Part shown: positions 43,848-52,316 of the stretch, piece by piece
Position numbering within the stretch: the stretch's first letter is position 1
Layout: each line of letters starts with the position of its first letter
Assembly (NCBI GenBank): GCA_018436095.1
Contig: JAHDMJ010000008.1
Span: 294,518 to 358,517 of the forward strand
Source of the DNA: Clostridia bacterium
GTDB lineage: Bacteria; Bacillota; Peptococcia; DRI-13; UBA5745
Length of the DNA stretch: 64,000 bases
Reading direction: 5' to 3'
Program-made: the position numbers and the translations under genes
The notes under the pieces: model-generated
Databases searched by the model: none
Told to the model about the DNA's origin: nothing
What the model saw: only the letters and a program-made list of their open reading frames with translations

Positions 43848-44711
43848 TTACAGTCTGGCTCCTATCTCTTTAGGGTGATTTACAACCAGGGCCGCTCCTG
43901 CCTCCTGCAGCTCTTGAGCGGTACCATAGCCATAGGTGACGCCGATGGTAGGTAATGCCCAGGTCTTGGCTCCGGCCACATCATAAAAGCGGTCGCCGAT
44001 CATTACTGCTTTTATCCCGGCTGCCGTTGCTGCCGGGGAACCGGGCAGGGATAAGGCGCGGTCTTTTTGTCCTCTTTGCCGGCCCGCTGCCAGCAGTTTT
44101 TTGCCGGAATAGTGCTCCAGTAAAGCCTGCAGCACCAAAGCTTTGCTGTCCAAACGCCCGTCTATATAGCAACCGAAAACCGTATCAAAATACTGGCGGA
44201 GGCCAAAGTAGCTCAGCACCCGGTGGGCTAATACCCAAGGCTTGGATGTACCGACGGCCAGCAAATAGCCCTTATCCCGAAGTTCCCGGAGCAGCTCCGG
44301 AATACCGTCGTATACCGTAGCCTCATAAATGCCCTTCTGGTAATAAAACATCCGGTAGCAATGGAGGGCCTCTTCGGCTTTTTCTGTGGTCAGGCCAAAT
44401 TCCTTTTGAAAGGAAACCCGCAGGGGAGGCCCAATAAAGCTGTTCAGTTGATCTTCTGATTTAGCCGGCAGTCCCATCTTGCCGATGGCTTTGCTGATGC
44501 TGTTTTTGATGCCGGGGCCGGAGTCTACAATGGTGCCGTCCAGGTCAAAGATGACCAGGCGGCATTGGATTGATCCGTCCTCATTAAAAGTTGCCGGCAA
44601 AATGGCCGGTTCAAGGAAAGGGCCGGCTGCCGCCGCCGCTGGGGATACCTGCATTTTGTTTACCGCCTTTCTGCTACCGCCAAAACGAATCCGGCAGACT
44701 GCTTCTTTCAT
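43848..44711 (-). CDS. HAD-superfamily phosphatase (Gph/PpaX-like) with N-terminal extension
   Basis: The 287-aa protein has HAD motif I DLDGT (Asp56, Asp58), motif II VGTSKP and motif III/IV VMIGDRFYDVAGA. About 50 residues precede the usual HAD start (CRLVIFDLDGT), and a 25-residue insert (around AGRQRGQKDRALSLPG) lies before motif IV. It is likely a phosphoglycolate- or pyrophosphatase-like enzyme. Whether translation really starts at ATG 44711 is uncertain: the start region is in a hairpin. Confidence 0.8.
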   Translation of the reverse strand: MKEAVCRIRFGGSRKAVNKMQVSPAAAAAGPFLEPAILPATFNEDGSIQCRLVIFDLDGTIVDSGPGIKNSISKAIGKMGLPAKSEDQLNSFIGPPLRVSFQKEFGLTTEKAEEALHCYRMFYYQKGIYEATVYDGIPELLRELRDKGYLLAVGTSKPWVLAHRVLSYFGLRQYFDTVFGCYIDGRLDSKALVLQALLEHYSGKKLLAAGRQRGQKDRALSLPGSPAATAAGIKAVMIGDRFYDVAGAKTWALPTIGVTYGYGTAQELQEAGAALVVNHPKEIGARL

Positions 44712-44713
44712 AA

Positions 44714-44745
44714 CGAATCCCTTGACAAAGCTGCCAAGGGATTCG
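44714..44745 (-). promoter_or_regulatory. 11-bp hairpin enclosing the HAD gene ribosome site
   Basis: CGAATCCCTTG (44714-44724) and CAAGGGATTCG (44735-44745) are exact complements. In the RNA of the minus strand the AAGGGA ribosome site lies in the 3' arm, two bases before the ATG, so the hairpin could mask translation. It has no T tract, so it is not a good terminator of the upstream ispH-rpsA gene. Confidence 0.6.
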
Positions 44746-44800
44746 ACAATAAAAACCGTTGTTTCGTTAGGGCCTTTTTATTTCACGGTTATCTGACGGC

Positions 44801-46954
44801 TTATTCTTCAATGGCTTCATTGACGGCATCCGCCTGGGTCTCATCCTCTTTCGTCTCTGCTTGCTCCGGAGCTGCTTCAGCGGCAACGCTGGCGGCGGCC
44901 GGGGCGGCTTTTTCTTCTTCCTGAGCTTCGTCTTTTGTCAGCTTCGGCAGGTCGATGGCTTCCTTAACGCTTAAACTGATGCGTTTTTTCTCCAGGTTGA
45001 TGTCTAGAATCTTGACGGGAATCTCCATGCCTTCGGTAAGCACATCTTCTACTTTGTTGACACGGAATCTGGCCAACTGGGAGATGTGGGCCAAACCTTC
45101 CAAATTGGGCTCCAATTGAATGAAAGCGCCAAAGGAAGCACCCCGCATTACCTTACCAGTATAGATGCCGCCCACCTGATACTTCTCGGAAGCCAGATCC
45201 CAAGGATTGGGAATAAGTTTTTTCAGGCTGAGGGAGATTTTTTCTTTTTCCCGGTCTACTTTTAAGATGTAGACTTCGATTTCGTCATTGATGGCCACTA
45301 CGTCGGCAGGTTTGGCGACTTTGCCCCAGCCCATTTCCGAAACGTGGAGAAGACCGTCGCAGCCGCCGATATCCACAAAAGCGCCGAAATCCGTCAGCCG
45401 CTTCACTATGCCTTTTCTGGTCTGGCCTTCTTCAATGGTACTCCAGAAGCTCTCTTTGATTTTCTGATACTCTTCTTCCAGCAGAGCCTTCCGGGATAAA
45501 ATTACCTTGCGGCCCTGGCGGTTCAGCTCCAGAATCTTGAAATCCAGAGTCTGCTTCAGGTATTCGCTGAGATCCTTTACAAAGCCCCGTTCAACATGGG
45601 AAGCAGGAACAAAGCCCCTCATGCCCACGTCTACCAGCAGGCCGCCTTTAACTACATCAATAACCGTGGCTGTAACCGGTTCGCCTTTTTCGAAAGCCTC
45701 TTCAAGAGCATTAATCCGCTCTTCAAATAATGCATTTTTACGGGAAAGGATGACATTGCCTTCCCGGTCTTCCTTCACCACTTCAACACTGATTTCATCC
45801 CCTACTTTAACTACCGTTTGGGGGTCAACTTTGGTGAAAGCAAGCTCAAAGGCAGGAATGATTCCCTCCGACTTATAACCGATATCCACCAGTACTTCGT
45901 CGGGAGAGACTTTAACCACAGTTCCTTTAACTACATCACCGGGATGGAATTCCAGGCAGCCCATTTCCGCTTCCATGTCGGAGAAATTTGCCTCCACCTC
46001 GTGATCTGTTTCGTTCTCCTGAGCAGCCACCGTCTGCTCTTGCACTTGCTCCTGGTCTTTGAACTCTTCCATCATCTCAACAACCTCCTTGATTATCCAC
46101 TCAGGGGTAGAAGCCCCTGCGGTGATCCCTATAGTTTTTATCCCCGCAAACCACGACGGATCGATGTCTTCTTTCGTCTCGATCAGAAAGGTCGGCGTCA
46201 GTTTTTGACAGTATGCCGCTAAATTTTTTGTATTGGCGCTATTTTTGCCACCGATCACCACCATAGCATCCACCCGGGCGGCCAGATTTTCTGCTGCTTC
46301 CCGCCGCTCCTTTGTGGCGCTGCAAATTGTATCTAATACTAAGGGCTGATAGCCTTTTTCGTGTAACCAATCGATAAGCCTGCTGAATTCTGCTTGATTT
46401 GCCGTGGTTTGAGCCATGACCGCCAACCTTGAAGGCGGTGGAAAGTCTTGCAACTCCGTCTCAAAATCCTTGACCACCCGGCAACCCTCACCCAACCACT
46501 CCTGGTAGCCCATAACTTCCTCATGGCCGGGATCGCCGTAAATCAGCAGAAAATAATTCTCTGCCTGGAGGCTCTTAGCCTTTTTTAAGGCCTGGCTTAC
46601 AAAGGGGCAAGTAGCGTCTACAAGGGTGCCGCCTTTTCTCTCTATTATATCATAGATAAGAGGCCCTTTGCCATGGCTGGGTACAATGTATATACCGCCG
46701 GCTTCATGGTCTTTCAGCTCTGCGCTGCTGATCTCCTCAACGCCTTGACGGGAGAGCCAGTCAGATACTTGCCGGTTGTGAACCAATTGGCCCAGCACCC
46801 AGGCCCTGGGATTGTTGTCCTGAGGCTCGCCGGTTTCATCCGGGGCGCCGGCCTGCCGGGCTAAATCCAAAGCCCGCTTAACGCCAAAGCACATACCGGA
46901 TTTGCCGGCTAAAATAACCTCTATCCCCTGATGGGGGTTCTTTCCCTCCCTCAA
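44801..46954 (-). CDS. ispH-rpsA: Fusion of HMB-PP reductase (IspH) and ribosomal protein S1
   Basis: The 717-aa protein joins two functions. Residues about 10-300 are IspH (last step of the MEP isoprenoid pathway) with cluster cysteines Cys22 (GMCFGVKRA), Cys116 (DATCPFV) and Cys211 (DTICSAT). Residues about 340-680 hold four S1 RNA-binding repeats (GTVVKVSPDEVLVDIGYKSE; TVIDVVKGGLLVDVGMRG; GIVKRLTDFGAFVDIGGCDG; GKVMRGASFGAFIQLEPNLE). The C-terminal 40 residues are acidic and Ala-rich. Such fusions are known in Clostridia. It overlaps plsC by 4 bases. Confidence 0.96.
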   Translation of the reverse strand: MREGKNPHQGIEVILAGKSGMCFGVKRALDLARQAGAPDETGEPQDNNPRAWVLGQLVHNRQVSDWLSRQGVEEISSAELKDHEAGGIYIVPSHGKGPLIYDIIERKGGTLVDATCPFVSQALKKAKSLQAENYFLLIYGDPGHEEVMGYQEWLGEGCRVVKDFETELQDFPPPSRLAVMAQTTANQAEFSRLIDWLHEKGYQPLVLDTICSATKERREAAENLAARVDAMVVIGGKNSANTKNLAAYCQKLTPTFLIETKEDIDPSWFAGIKTIGITAGASTPEWIIKEVVEMMEEFKDQEQVQEQTVAAQENETDHEVEANFSDMEAEMGCLEFHPGDVVKGTVVKVSPDEVLVDIGYKSEGIIPAFELAFTKVDPQTVVKVGDEISVEVVKEDREGNVILSRKNALFEERINALEEAFEKGEPVTATVIDVVKGGLLVDVGMRGFVPASHVERGFVKDLSEYLKQTLDFKILELNRQGRKVILSRKALLEEEYQKIKESFWSTIEEGQTRKGIVKRLTDFGAFVDIGGCDGLLHVSEMGWGKVAKPADVVAINDEIEVYILKVDREKEKISLSLKKLIPNPWDLASEKYQVGGIYTGKVMRGASFGAFIQLEPNLEGLAHISQLARFRVNKVEDVLTEGMEIPVKILDINLEKKRISLSVKEAIDLPKLTKDEAQEEEKAAPAAASVAAEAAPEQAETKEDETQADAVNEAIEE

Positions 46955-47574
46955 GCCCGGGACGCCTCCTTTTGCAGACTAACGATGCCTTGACGGAATC
47001 TGTCCGTCATGTCGTCCAATAAAGCGGCATCGCTTTTTCTGCCTTGAAATTCCGTAAGATCTAAAGGATCGCCGCAAATAATTCGGATTTTTTGGCCAAT
47101 GGCCCTGGGAAAAGTTTTTGTCGTATTTTCAAATAGTACCGGAACAACGGCTGCTCCTGCCCGGTGGGCAAAAAGGGCGGCTCCTTGCTTAAAAGGCTGC
47201 AATTCTCCCGTCTTGCTGCGGCTGCCCTCGGGAAAAATCACCAGCAGGTGGCCTTGCTCTAAGACTTGCGCCGCTTTTTTTAGCGCTTGGCGGTCAAGGC
47301 TGTTGCGTTTGACAGGAAAAACATTGATGCGGCGTAAAAGAAAGCCGATGACCGGTATATCGAAGAGCTCTGCTTTGGCCATGAAATAGCTGCGCCGGCG
47401 AATCAAACAGTACAAATAAATAGGATCCCATAAACTGATATGGTTGCCGATGATCACTGCCGGCCCCTGGGCCGGAATGCAATCCAAACCCTTGACCTCC
47501 ACCCGGTTAAACAGCTTGAGAAACGGGCCGACGATCCATGGCGCCACAACGTGATAGACAAATTGATACAACAT
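46951..47574 (-). CDS. plsC: 1-acyl-sn-glycerol-3-phosphate acyltransferase
   Basis: PlsC adds the second acyl chain to lysophosphatidic acid. The 207-aa protein has the catalytic NHISLWDP (NHx4D motif) near residue 41 and the substrate motif FPEGSRSKTGEL, with an N-terminal hydrophobic segment. ATG 47574 with GGAGAG is chosen; a longer frame to 47598 would overlap cmk. It lies between cmk and ispH-rpsA, as in many Firmicutes. Confidence 0.93.
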   Translation of the reverse strand: MLYQFVYHVVAPWIVGPFLKLFNRVEVKGLDCIPAQGPAVIIGNHISLWDPIYLYCLIRRRSYFMAKAELFDIPVIGFLLRRINVFPVKRNSLDRQALKKAAQVLEQGHLLVIFPEGSRSKTGELQPFKQGAALFAHRAGAAVVPVLFENTTKTFPRAIGQKIRIICGDPLDLTEFQGRKSDAALLDDMTDRFRQGIVSLQKEASRA

Positions 47575-47594
47575 GCAGTGATTCTCTCCATTTA

Positions 47595-48266
47595 TCAAGC
47601 TTGTACCGAGCGGACGAAAGCAAGGGCTTTTTCCACAACCTCCTGAAAGCTCAAAGCCGTGGAATCAAGTAAAATGCTGTCTGCCGCCGGCCGTAAAGGA
47701 CTGGTAATTCTGTGAGTGTCTTCGTAATCCCGCCTGGCGATATCCTGAACGATGTCCTCCAGAGTCTGATCCCGGTCTTTGGCTCCTCTTTCTTTCCAGC
47801 GGCGCAAAGCCCGTTCCTCTACGGAAGCCGTCAAATAAATCTTGCAATCAGCCTGGGGCAGAACAACAGTACCGATATCTCTGCCGTCCATGACCACATC
47901 CCGCTGGGCCGCTAAACGCCGCTGGGCCCTGGTCAGTGCTTCCCTGACCCCTGCCACAGCAGCTACTTGGGAAACTGCCCGGCTAACCTCCTGGCTGCGG
48001 ATTACTTCCGTAACATTTTGCCCTTGACAGAACACCTGTTGGCTTGCTTCGGCGTCCTGCCCTGTCCGGAAATCAATAACAGCTTCCCGGGCCAGCCGGC
48101 CTAAAGCCTGCTCATCCGTCAAAGGGATGCCCTGCTGCAATGCCAGCCAAGTCAAGGCTCTGTACATAGCGCCGGTGTCAATATGGATGAATCCCAGCTT
48201 AGCGGCTAAGGCTTTAGCTACGCTGCTTTTTCCTGCTCCGGCAGGTCCGTCTATACTTACCTGGAT
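47595..48266 (-). CDS. cmk: Cytidylate kinase (non-canonical AUC start inferred)
   Basis: Cmk phosphorylates CMP and dCMP. The 223-aa protein contains VSIDGPAGAGKSSVAKALA (P-loop), IDTGAMYRALTWLA, VVMDGRDIGTVVLPQADCKIYL and ARRDYEDTHRITSPL. The P-loop lies upstream of the first ATG (48167), so the gene must begin further 5'. In that frame no ATG, GTG or TTG occurs between the P-loop and an in-frame TGA; the only good position is ATC at 48266, with GGGGAGGG six bases before it. AUC initiation is rare but known. A sequencing error cannot be excluded. It overlaps hutP by 10 bases. Confidence 0.9.
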   Translation of the reverse strand: MQVSIDGPAGAGKSSVAKALAAKLGFIHIDTGAMYRALTWLALQQGIPLTDEQALGRLAREAVIDFRTGQDAEASQQVFCQGQNVTEVIRSQEVSRAVSQVAAVAGVREALTRAQRRLAAQRDVVMDGRDIGTVVLPQADCKIYLTASVEERALRRWKERGAKDRDQTLEDIVQDIARRDYEDTHRITSPLRPAADSILLDSTALSFQEVVEKALAFVRSVQA

Positions 48267-48703
48267 GAGGCTCCCTCCCCTGTCCTGAGATCCGGCGCTA
48301 CTCGATGAGCTAAGCCGATGGCAATCTCATTCAAGTGAAGAAGGCCGATGGCCAAATAAACGCAGACCGTAATATGATCGCCGCTGCGGGCAATAGCCAG
48401 CTTGCCGCCTACATTAAGACCGAAGGCCTTGTTTAAAATCTGGCCTAAAGCTTCCCGGGTGGCGCCGGCTACGGCTCCCTCATCGTAGTGGTTATCCTTG
48501 ATGACCTGCTCCCGTTTTGCGGCAACGATGGCCCTCTCGATAATCTTTTTTGTGGACATGGCGAAATCGCCGCCATAATCTACTGCGACGGCGCGAATAC
48601 CGATCAATGCCAGATCTTTTTTTAAGGCCTGCTCATCCTCTCTTGTGTCCGTCAATGCCATGCGAATTGCAGCCGATGAGATTTTCTTTGATCCGTGTTC
48701 CAT
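48257..48703 (-). CDS. hutP: HutP-family RNA-binding protein
   Basis: In Bacillus, HutP binds histidine and Mg2+ and acts as the antiterminator of the hut operon. The 148-aa protein fits the family: KISSAAIRMALTDTREDE, RAVAVDYGGDFAMSTKKIIERAIVAAKREQVI, and the C-terminal GLNVGGKLAIARSGDHITVCVYLAIGLLHLNEIAIGLAHR (read in parts). No histidine-utilisation gene is near; instead it is in a cmk-plsC-ispH operon. ATG 48703 (AGAGGCG site) is chosen over TTG 48733 because 148 aa matches the family. Its RNA target here is unknown. Confidence 0.85.
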   Translation of the reverse strand: MEHGSKKISSAAIRMALTDTREDEQALKKDLALIGIRAVAVDYGGDFAMSTKKIIERAIVAAKREQVIKDNHYDEGAVAGATREALGQILNKAFGLNVGGKLAIARSGDHITVCVYLAIGLLHLNEIAIGLAHRVAPDLRTGEGASSR

Positions 48704-48826
48704 CAATACGCCTCTACCCTCGTTAATGTCCAATCTTAATTTTACTATTTTCTGCTCAAGATTGCAAGGTATTTCAAGGCAGGCCCTTTAATCGGCAATT
48801 CCAGGGAGAATCCCTTTTGGGATTCC

Positions 48827-49549
48827 CTAAGAGGACTGGCCAACTAGCGCCTTTAATTTCTTTACTTCCTGGGTTTTAAGCCGGCGGTGACCCCCCAAAG
48901 CCAGGCCGTTTAAGTTCAAAAAGCCCATTTTTGTACGGCAGAGATACACCACATTCAGCCCGATAGCCTGGCACATCCGGCGCACCTGGCGATTGCGCCC
49001 TTCGGTGATGGTGAGATAAAAGCGGCTGCCTTCCTGGCTGTAATACTCGATTTTTACCTTGGCCGGCTGGGTCAGGCCGTCTTCCAGCTTAACTCCTTTA
49101 GCCAGCTTGGCTGCTTTTTCTTCGGTGATTAAGCCGTCGGTTTCCACTAAATAGGTTTTGGGAATTTTATACTTGGGATGAGACAATTGATTGGCCAATT
49201 CGCCGTCATCGGTGAGCAGCAGCAAGCCCTCCGTCTCGTAGTCCAAACGTCCTACGGGAAAAAGCCGCTCTTTGCCGGGCAGCAAATCCAGAACTGTTTT
49301 GCGCCGCTGAGGATCCCGGCAGGTAGTAACTACTCCCGCCGGCTTGTAAAGCAAAATATAGGTCTGGGCCTCTTTTGTCCGCAAGCGGCGGCCCTCTACG
49401 GTTACCCTGTCCTTTTCCGGATCGATCTGGGTCCCCATCTCCGTTATCACTTTGCCGTTGATTTTGACCTTGCCCTCCCGGATCATTTCTTCAGCCTGCC
49501 GGCGGGAGGCCAGGCCACAGCGGGCTATATATTTTTGTAAACGCTCCAA
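48827..49549 (-). CDS. rluB: 23S rRNA pseudouridine synthase RluB-like
   Basis: The 240-aa protein has an S4 RNA-binding domain (LERLQKYIARCGLASRRQAE at the start) and the RluB/RsuA catalytic domain with VGRLDYETEGLLLLTDDGEL (Asp) and EGRNRQVRRM. The start is the TTG at 49549: it follows AAAGGAAG and gives MERLQK, the usual family N terminus. The ATG at 49597 overlaps the spmB stop, but lacks a ribosome site. A hairpin at 48803-48828 covers the stop region. Confidence 0.94.
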   Translation of the reverse strand: MERLQKYIARCGLASRRQAEEMIREGKVKINGKVITEMGTQIDPEKDRVTVEGRRLRTKEAQTYILLYKPAGVVTTCRDPQRRKTVLDLLPGKERLFPVGRLDYETEGLLLLTDDGELANQLSHPKYKIPKTYLVETDGLITEEKAAKLAKGVKLEDGLTQPAKVKIEYYSQEGSRFYLTITEGRNRQVRRMCQAIGLNVVYLCRTKMGFLNLNGLALGGHRRLKTQEVKKLKALVGQSS

Positions 49550-49593
49550 AGTACCGCTTCCTTTAATCTGTTTTTTAATAGTATACCAAATGT

Positions 49594-50103
49594 TCATTTA
49601 AGCAGCAAGGCCAGCCAAAAGAGCCCTGCTCCATAAACAACGAAATCCGCCGTCAGGCAGGCCTTTAAAGTGTGACGGTAATTTTTGACGCCTACGGAGC
49701 CGCAATAGACTGTAAGCACAAAAAAAGTAGTATCCGTGCCTCCCTGATAAATGGAGGCTAGAAGCCCCGCCGGGGAATCGGGACCCTGGCGGCTGAAAAT
49801 ATCCGTCAATATACCCAGAGAAGCGCTGCCGGAAAGGGGCCGCATGATCATCAGCGGCAGGACTTCACCGGGCAGGCCGATAAAAGCCAGCCAGGGAGCC
49901 AGCTTGTCACAAATGGCCCCCGTCAGGCCCAATCCCTGCCAAAGATATACAGGGAATAAAATGGCCAGCAGATAAGGAATCAGCCCCAAACCGCTTTTGA
50001 TGCCCTGGGCGGCTCCGGTGACGAAGGAATCATACAAATCTACCTTGCGGTAATAACCGAATAATAAGATAAAGCAAAGCAGCAGCGTTATCCCGTTATC
50101 CAT
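49594..50103 (-). CDS. spmB: Spore maturation protein B
   Basis: SpmB is a membrane protein of the nucleoside-recognition type needed, with SpmA, for proper core dehydration of the spore. The 169-aa protein has four or five transmembrane helices with VTGAAQGIKSGLGLIPYLLAILF, IMRPLSGSASLGILTDIF and YQGGTDTTFFVLTVYCGSVG. The ATG at 50103 lies 2 bases after spmA with GGGGTGG before it. The open frame extends upstream inside spmA, but that part is a shadow. Confidence 0.94.
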   Translation of the reverse strand: MDNGITLLLCFILLFGYYRKVDLYDSFVTGAAQGIKSGLGLIPYLLAILFPVYLWQGLGLTGAICDKLAPWLAFIGLPGEVLPLMIMRPLSGSASLGILTDIFSRQGPDSPAGLLASIYQGGTDTTFFVLTVYCGSVGVKNYRHTLKACLTADFVVYGAGLFWLALLLK

Positions 50104-50105
50104 AG

Positions 50106-50690
50106 TCACCACCCCTTTTTGCTGCGGCGCAGCAGCCGGTCTATGATTAACGCGGCTATCGTACCTGTTAAGCCAGTCAGCACCATGGGCAGTAAAAAGG
50201 CTGCCGGCCATTGAGAACCTTGAGCCAGCCGCAGGCCTAAAACGGTAGTAGGGATAATGGTTAATCCGGCGGCATTTAAAGCCAAAAAAGTGCACATGGC
50301 GTCGCTGGCTGTGCCGGTATGGCCGGCTAGCTGATCCATCTGCTCCATGGCTTTCAGGCCAAAAGGCGTAGCGGCATTGCCCATGCCGAGAAAATTAGCG
50401 GTAAGATTCAGTAAAATGCTGCCCAGGGCCGGGTGGTCCGGCGGCAGGGAGGGAAACAGCTTGACCAGCAAAGGCCGGCAAGCCTTGGCCATTTTTTCCA
50501 CCAGGCCGGAACGCTGGGCCACTTCCATAACCCCTAGCCAAAAGGCCAATATTCCCGCTAGCTGCAAGCCGTTTTTTACCGCCGCCTCCCCTGCGGCAAT
50601 CGCCGCTTGAAGTACGGCGCTGCCTTCTCCCTTTAATATGCCGTAGGCCCCGCCGATCAGAATCATACCCAGCCAGATTTTCGACAACAA
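50106..50690 (-). CDS. spmA: Spore maturation protein A
   Basis: The 194-aa membrane partner of SpmB contains LGMILIGGAYGILKGEG, ANFLGMGNAATPFGLKAM and ALNAAGLTIIPTTVLGLRL, typical of the family. The start is ambiguous: GGAGG lies 8 bases before TTG 50690 (chosen), and GTG 50699 is too close to the site. It ends 2 bases before spmB. Confidence 0.93.
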   Translation of the reverse strand: MLSKIWLGMILIGGAYGILKGEGSAVLQAAIAAGEAAVKNGLQLAGILAFWLGVMEVAQRSGLVEKMAKACRPLLVKLFPSLPPDHPALGSILLNLTANFLGMGNAATPFGLKAMEQMDQLAGHTGTASDAMCTFLALNAAGLTIIPTTVLGLRLAQGSQWPAAFLLPMVLTGLTGTIAALIIDRLLRRSKKGW

Positions 50691-50815
50691 CTGTCCCACC
50701 TCCGTCTCTTCGTTTAACTTATGGGCGGAGGCTTTTCCCTATAACACCTCAGTAGAAAAATTTCGTGTGTAGAAATTTTTCTTACCTATGTGCGTTTTAA
50801 CGAGGCGATAGTCTG

Positions 50816-51343
50816 CTATATATCTATGCCGCTTAAATTTGTTGCTGTGCTGACGGCATCGCTTGGGCCAGAGCCTTTTTTGCTCAGCACCTGCTTCAGC
50901 TTTTCTATGGCTTTCGGCGTCAAATCAGCCACCCGTTCCACCAGATTTACCGTACTGTCCGAAGTCACCAAACGTACCTGATCTCCCTGAACAACCAGAA
51001 AGCCGATAGGTGTGATGCCGACGCCGGCGCCGCTGCCGCCGCCAAATGGAAAGGACGGTCTGGCATTTGCTGAACCGCCGCTTGATGAATTGGCAGGGGC
51101 TTGGGGATTGCTCTCTTTCTTCTGAGCATTGTTGTCATTGCTGTTGCCTGAGCCGCCCCCTATTTCCAGGCTGCCAAACTCACTGCCGCCGGAGATAAAG
51201 CCGCAACTAACCTTACAAATGGGCACCATAAATATACCGCTGCCGTTGTCAATGGGATCCCCTACCACAGTGCTGACGTCCACCATATCTTTGATATTTT
51301 CCAGAGCCGTTCGCATCAAACCTTCAATAGGATGCTGTTCCAT
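50816..51343 (-). CDS. ytfJ: Spore protein YtfJ (GerW family)
   Basis: The 175-aa protein opens with HPIEGLMRTALENIKDMVDV and STVVGDPI, has VPICKVSCGFISGG, a low-complexity Gly/Ser/Asn linker (about 80-115), and GAGVGITPIGFLVVQGDQVRLV. In Bacillus, GerW is a forespore protein needed for germination with L-alanine. It overlaps the upstream DUF2953 gene by 20 bases. Confidence 0.92.
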   Translation of the reverse strand: MEQHPIEGLMRTALENIKDMVDVSTVVGDPIDNGSGIFMVPICKVSCGFISGGSEFGSLEIGGGSGNSNDNNAQKKESNPQAPANSSSGGSANARPSFPFGGGSGAGVGITPIGFLVVQGDQVRLVTSDSTVNLVERVADLTPKAIEKLKQVLSKKGSGPSDAVSTATNLSGIDI

Positions 51344-51875
51344 AAGCTATACCCTCCCTTTTTCGCAGCCTGCGCTGCTGAATCATAAAAATTCCTAAAC
51401 TAACCACAATATGCCCCAGGTTTAACCGCAGCATACATAAAAACTCCCCGGACAGGCTATAGCCGCCGCCAAAGCCGGGCTTTAGGCTGTAAGAGACCAC
51501 CTTGTGCCTCTTGCCGCTTTTAGTCTGCAGCCAGCCGGCGGCCAGATCGAAGCAGGTCAGCAAGACGCCGCTGCTTAAAGCCAGGACTGCAGGATCAGGC
51601 AAGGAGTAGGCTAACTGCCAGGTTACCTTCCGGATTCGGATATACTTCGTCAGGTACCGGATTGCCGGCAGGGCCGGGACAGCGCCGTCCTTTTGCATGT
51701 CCGCTATCTTAGATATATTTTTACCGGGAAAAAGGGTATAACGAAAAGGCCCCATTCTCACCTGACAGCGAAAATGCAGAGGCTTTTCTTCCAGCCGGCC
51801 CTTTATTTTGACGGTAAAGGGCCAAAGCAGCAAAAGCATAATAATGATCAGCAAAGAAATAATGATGATAAGCAT
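51324..51875 (-). CDS. DUF2953-domain membrane-anchored protein
   Basis: The 183-aa protein has an N-terminal transmembrane helix (about 1-20) and the beta-rich DUF2953 region (IKGRLEEKPLHFRCQVRMG; SYSLKPGFGGGYSLSGEFLCMLRLNLGHI). It almost always lies before ytfJ in Firmicutes and is presumed to have a sporulation role; the function is unknown. Confidence 0.85.
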   Translation of the reverse strand: MLIIIISLLIIIMLLLLWPFTVKIKGRLEEKPLHFRCQVRMGPFRYTLFPGKNISKIADMQKDGAVPALPAIRYLTKYIRIRKVTWQLAYSLPDPAVLALSSGVLLTCFDLAAGWLQTKSGKRHKVVSYSLKPGFGGGYSLSGEFLCMLRLNLGHIVVSLGIFMIQQRRLRKREGIAYGTASY

Positions 51876-51998
51876 GGCCTTAGTGTTAGCTAAGAACTGG
51901 CAAAATATACAAATACAGAGTTAAGGGTTTTTCCGCTTTGATTGTAATCAGCTAACTGCACAAAAATGCAGGTTTATCACCATTAGGGGTTGCTAACA

Positions 51999-52143
51999 CT
52001 CAAAAAACGAGGTTGTGTGGTATTAATAGTAATTATTACAAATATAAAGCCCGCTTTTTGATTAATTATGTGCATAATTAGGTAAAGTTTGCATATATGC
52101 ATTCGCTTTTGCATAAGCCTGTCACACAACTTCGATTTTTGAG
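51999..52143 (+). repeat. MITE-like palindromic element, copy 2 (intact inverted repeats)
   Basis: Terminal inverted repeats CTCAAAAAACGAGGTTGTGTG (51999-52019; read here as two blocks CTCAAAAAACGAGG and TTGTGTG) and its counterpart at 52123-52143 match at 19 of 21 positions. The AT-rich interior holds near-palindromic ATTATGTGCATAAT and ATATGCAT runs like those of copy 1. No ORF is present. It lies in the 440-base gap between DUF2953 and scpB, whose rest holds only the hairpin at 52253-52307. Confidence 0.68.
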
Positions 52144-52252
52144 CAACTGGCCAGCAACCATCCTTTTTGAGCATCTTTCTGAGCATCTGCCTGAGATTAA
52201 GGCGACTTGTTCAGCGCGCTCCTTCAAACTGGCATTTTTGTGCAGTTGTTTA

Positions 52253-52307
52253 AAGGAGCTGCCTCATAAACTGGTCTTTCAAAAACCAATTTATGAGGCA
52301 GCTCCTT
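52253..52307. terminator. Strong hairpin downstream of scpB
   Basis: An 18-bp perfect stem pairs 52253-52270 (AAGGAGCTGCCTCATAAA) with 52290-52307; GGT/ACC extends it. It lies 9 bases after the scpB stop codon on the minus strand. The T tract is short, so termination is probable but not certain. Confidence 0.72.
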
Positions 52308-52316
52308 GTTCTAGTT

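Noticed and set aside
44714-44745. Terminator of ispH-rpsA
   Set aside because: The stem is good, but no T run follows and the HAD gene start codon lies two bases later.
46951-47598. PlsC start at 47598
   Set aside because: This would overlap cmk and lacks a ribosome site; ATG 47574 has GGAGAG at proper distance.
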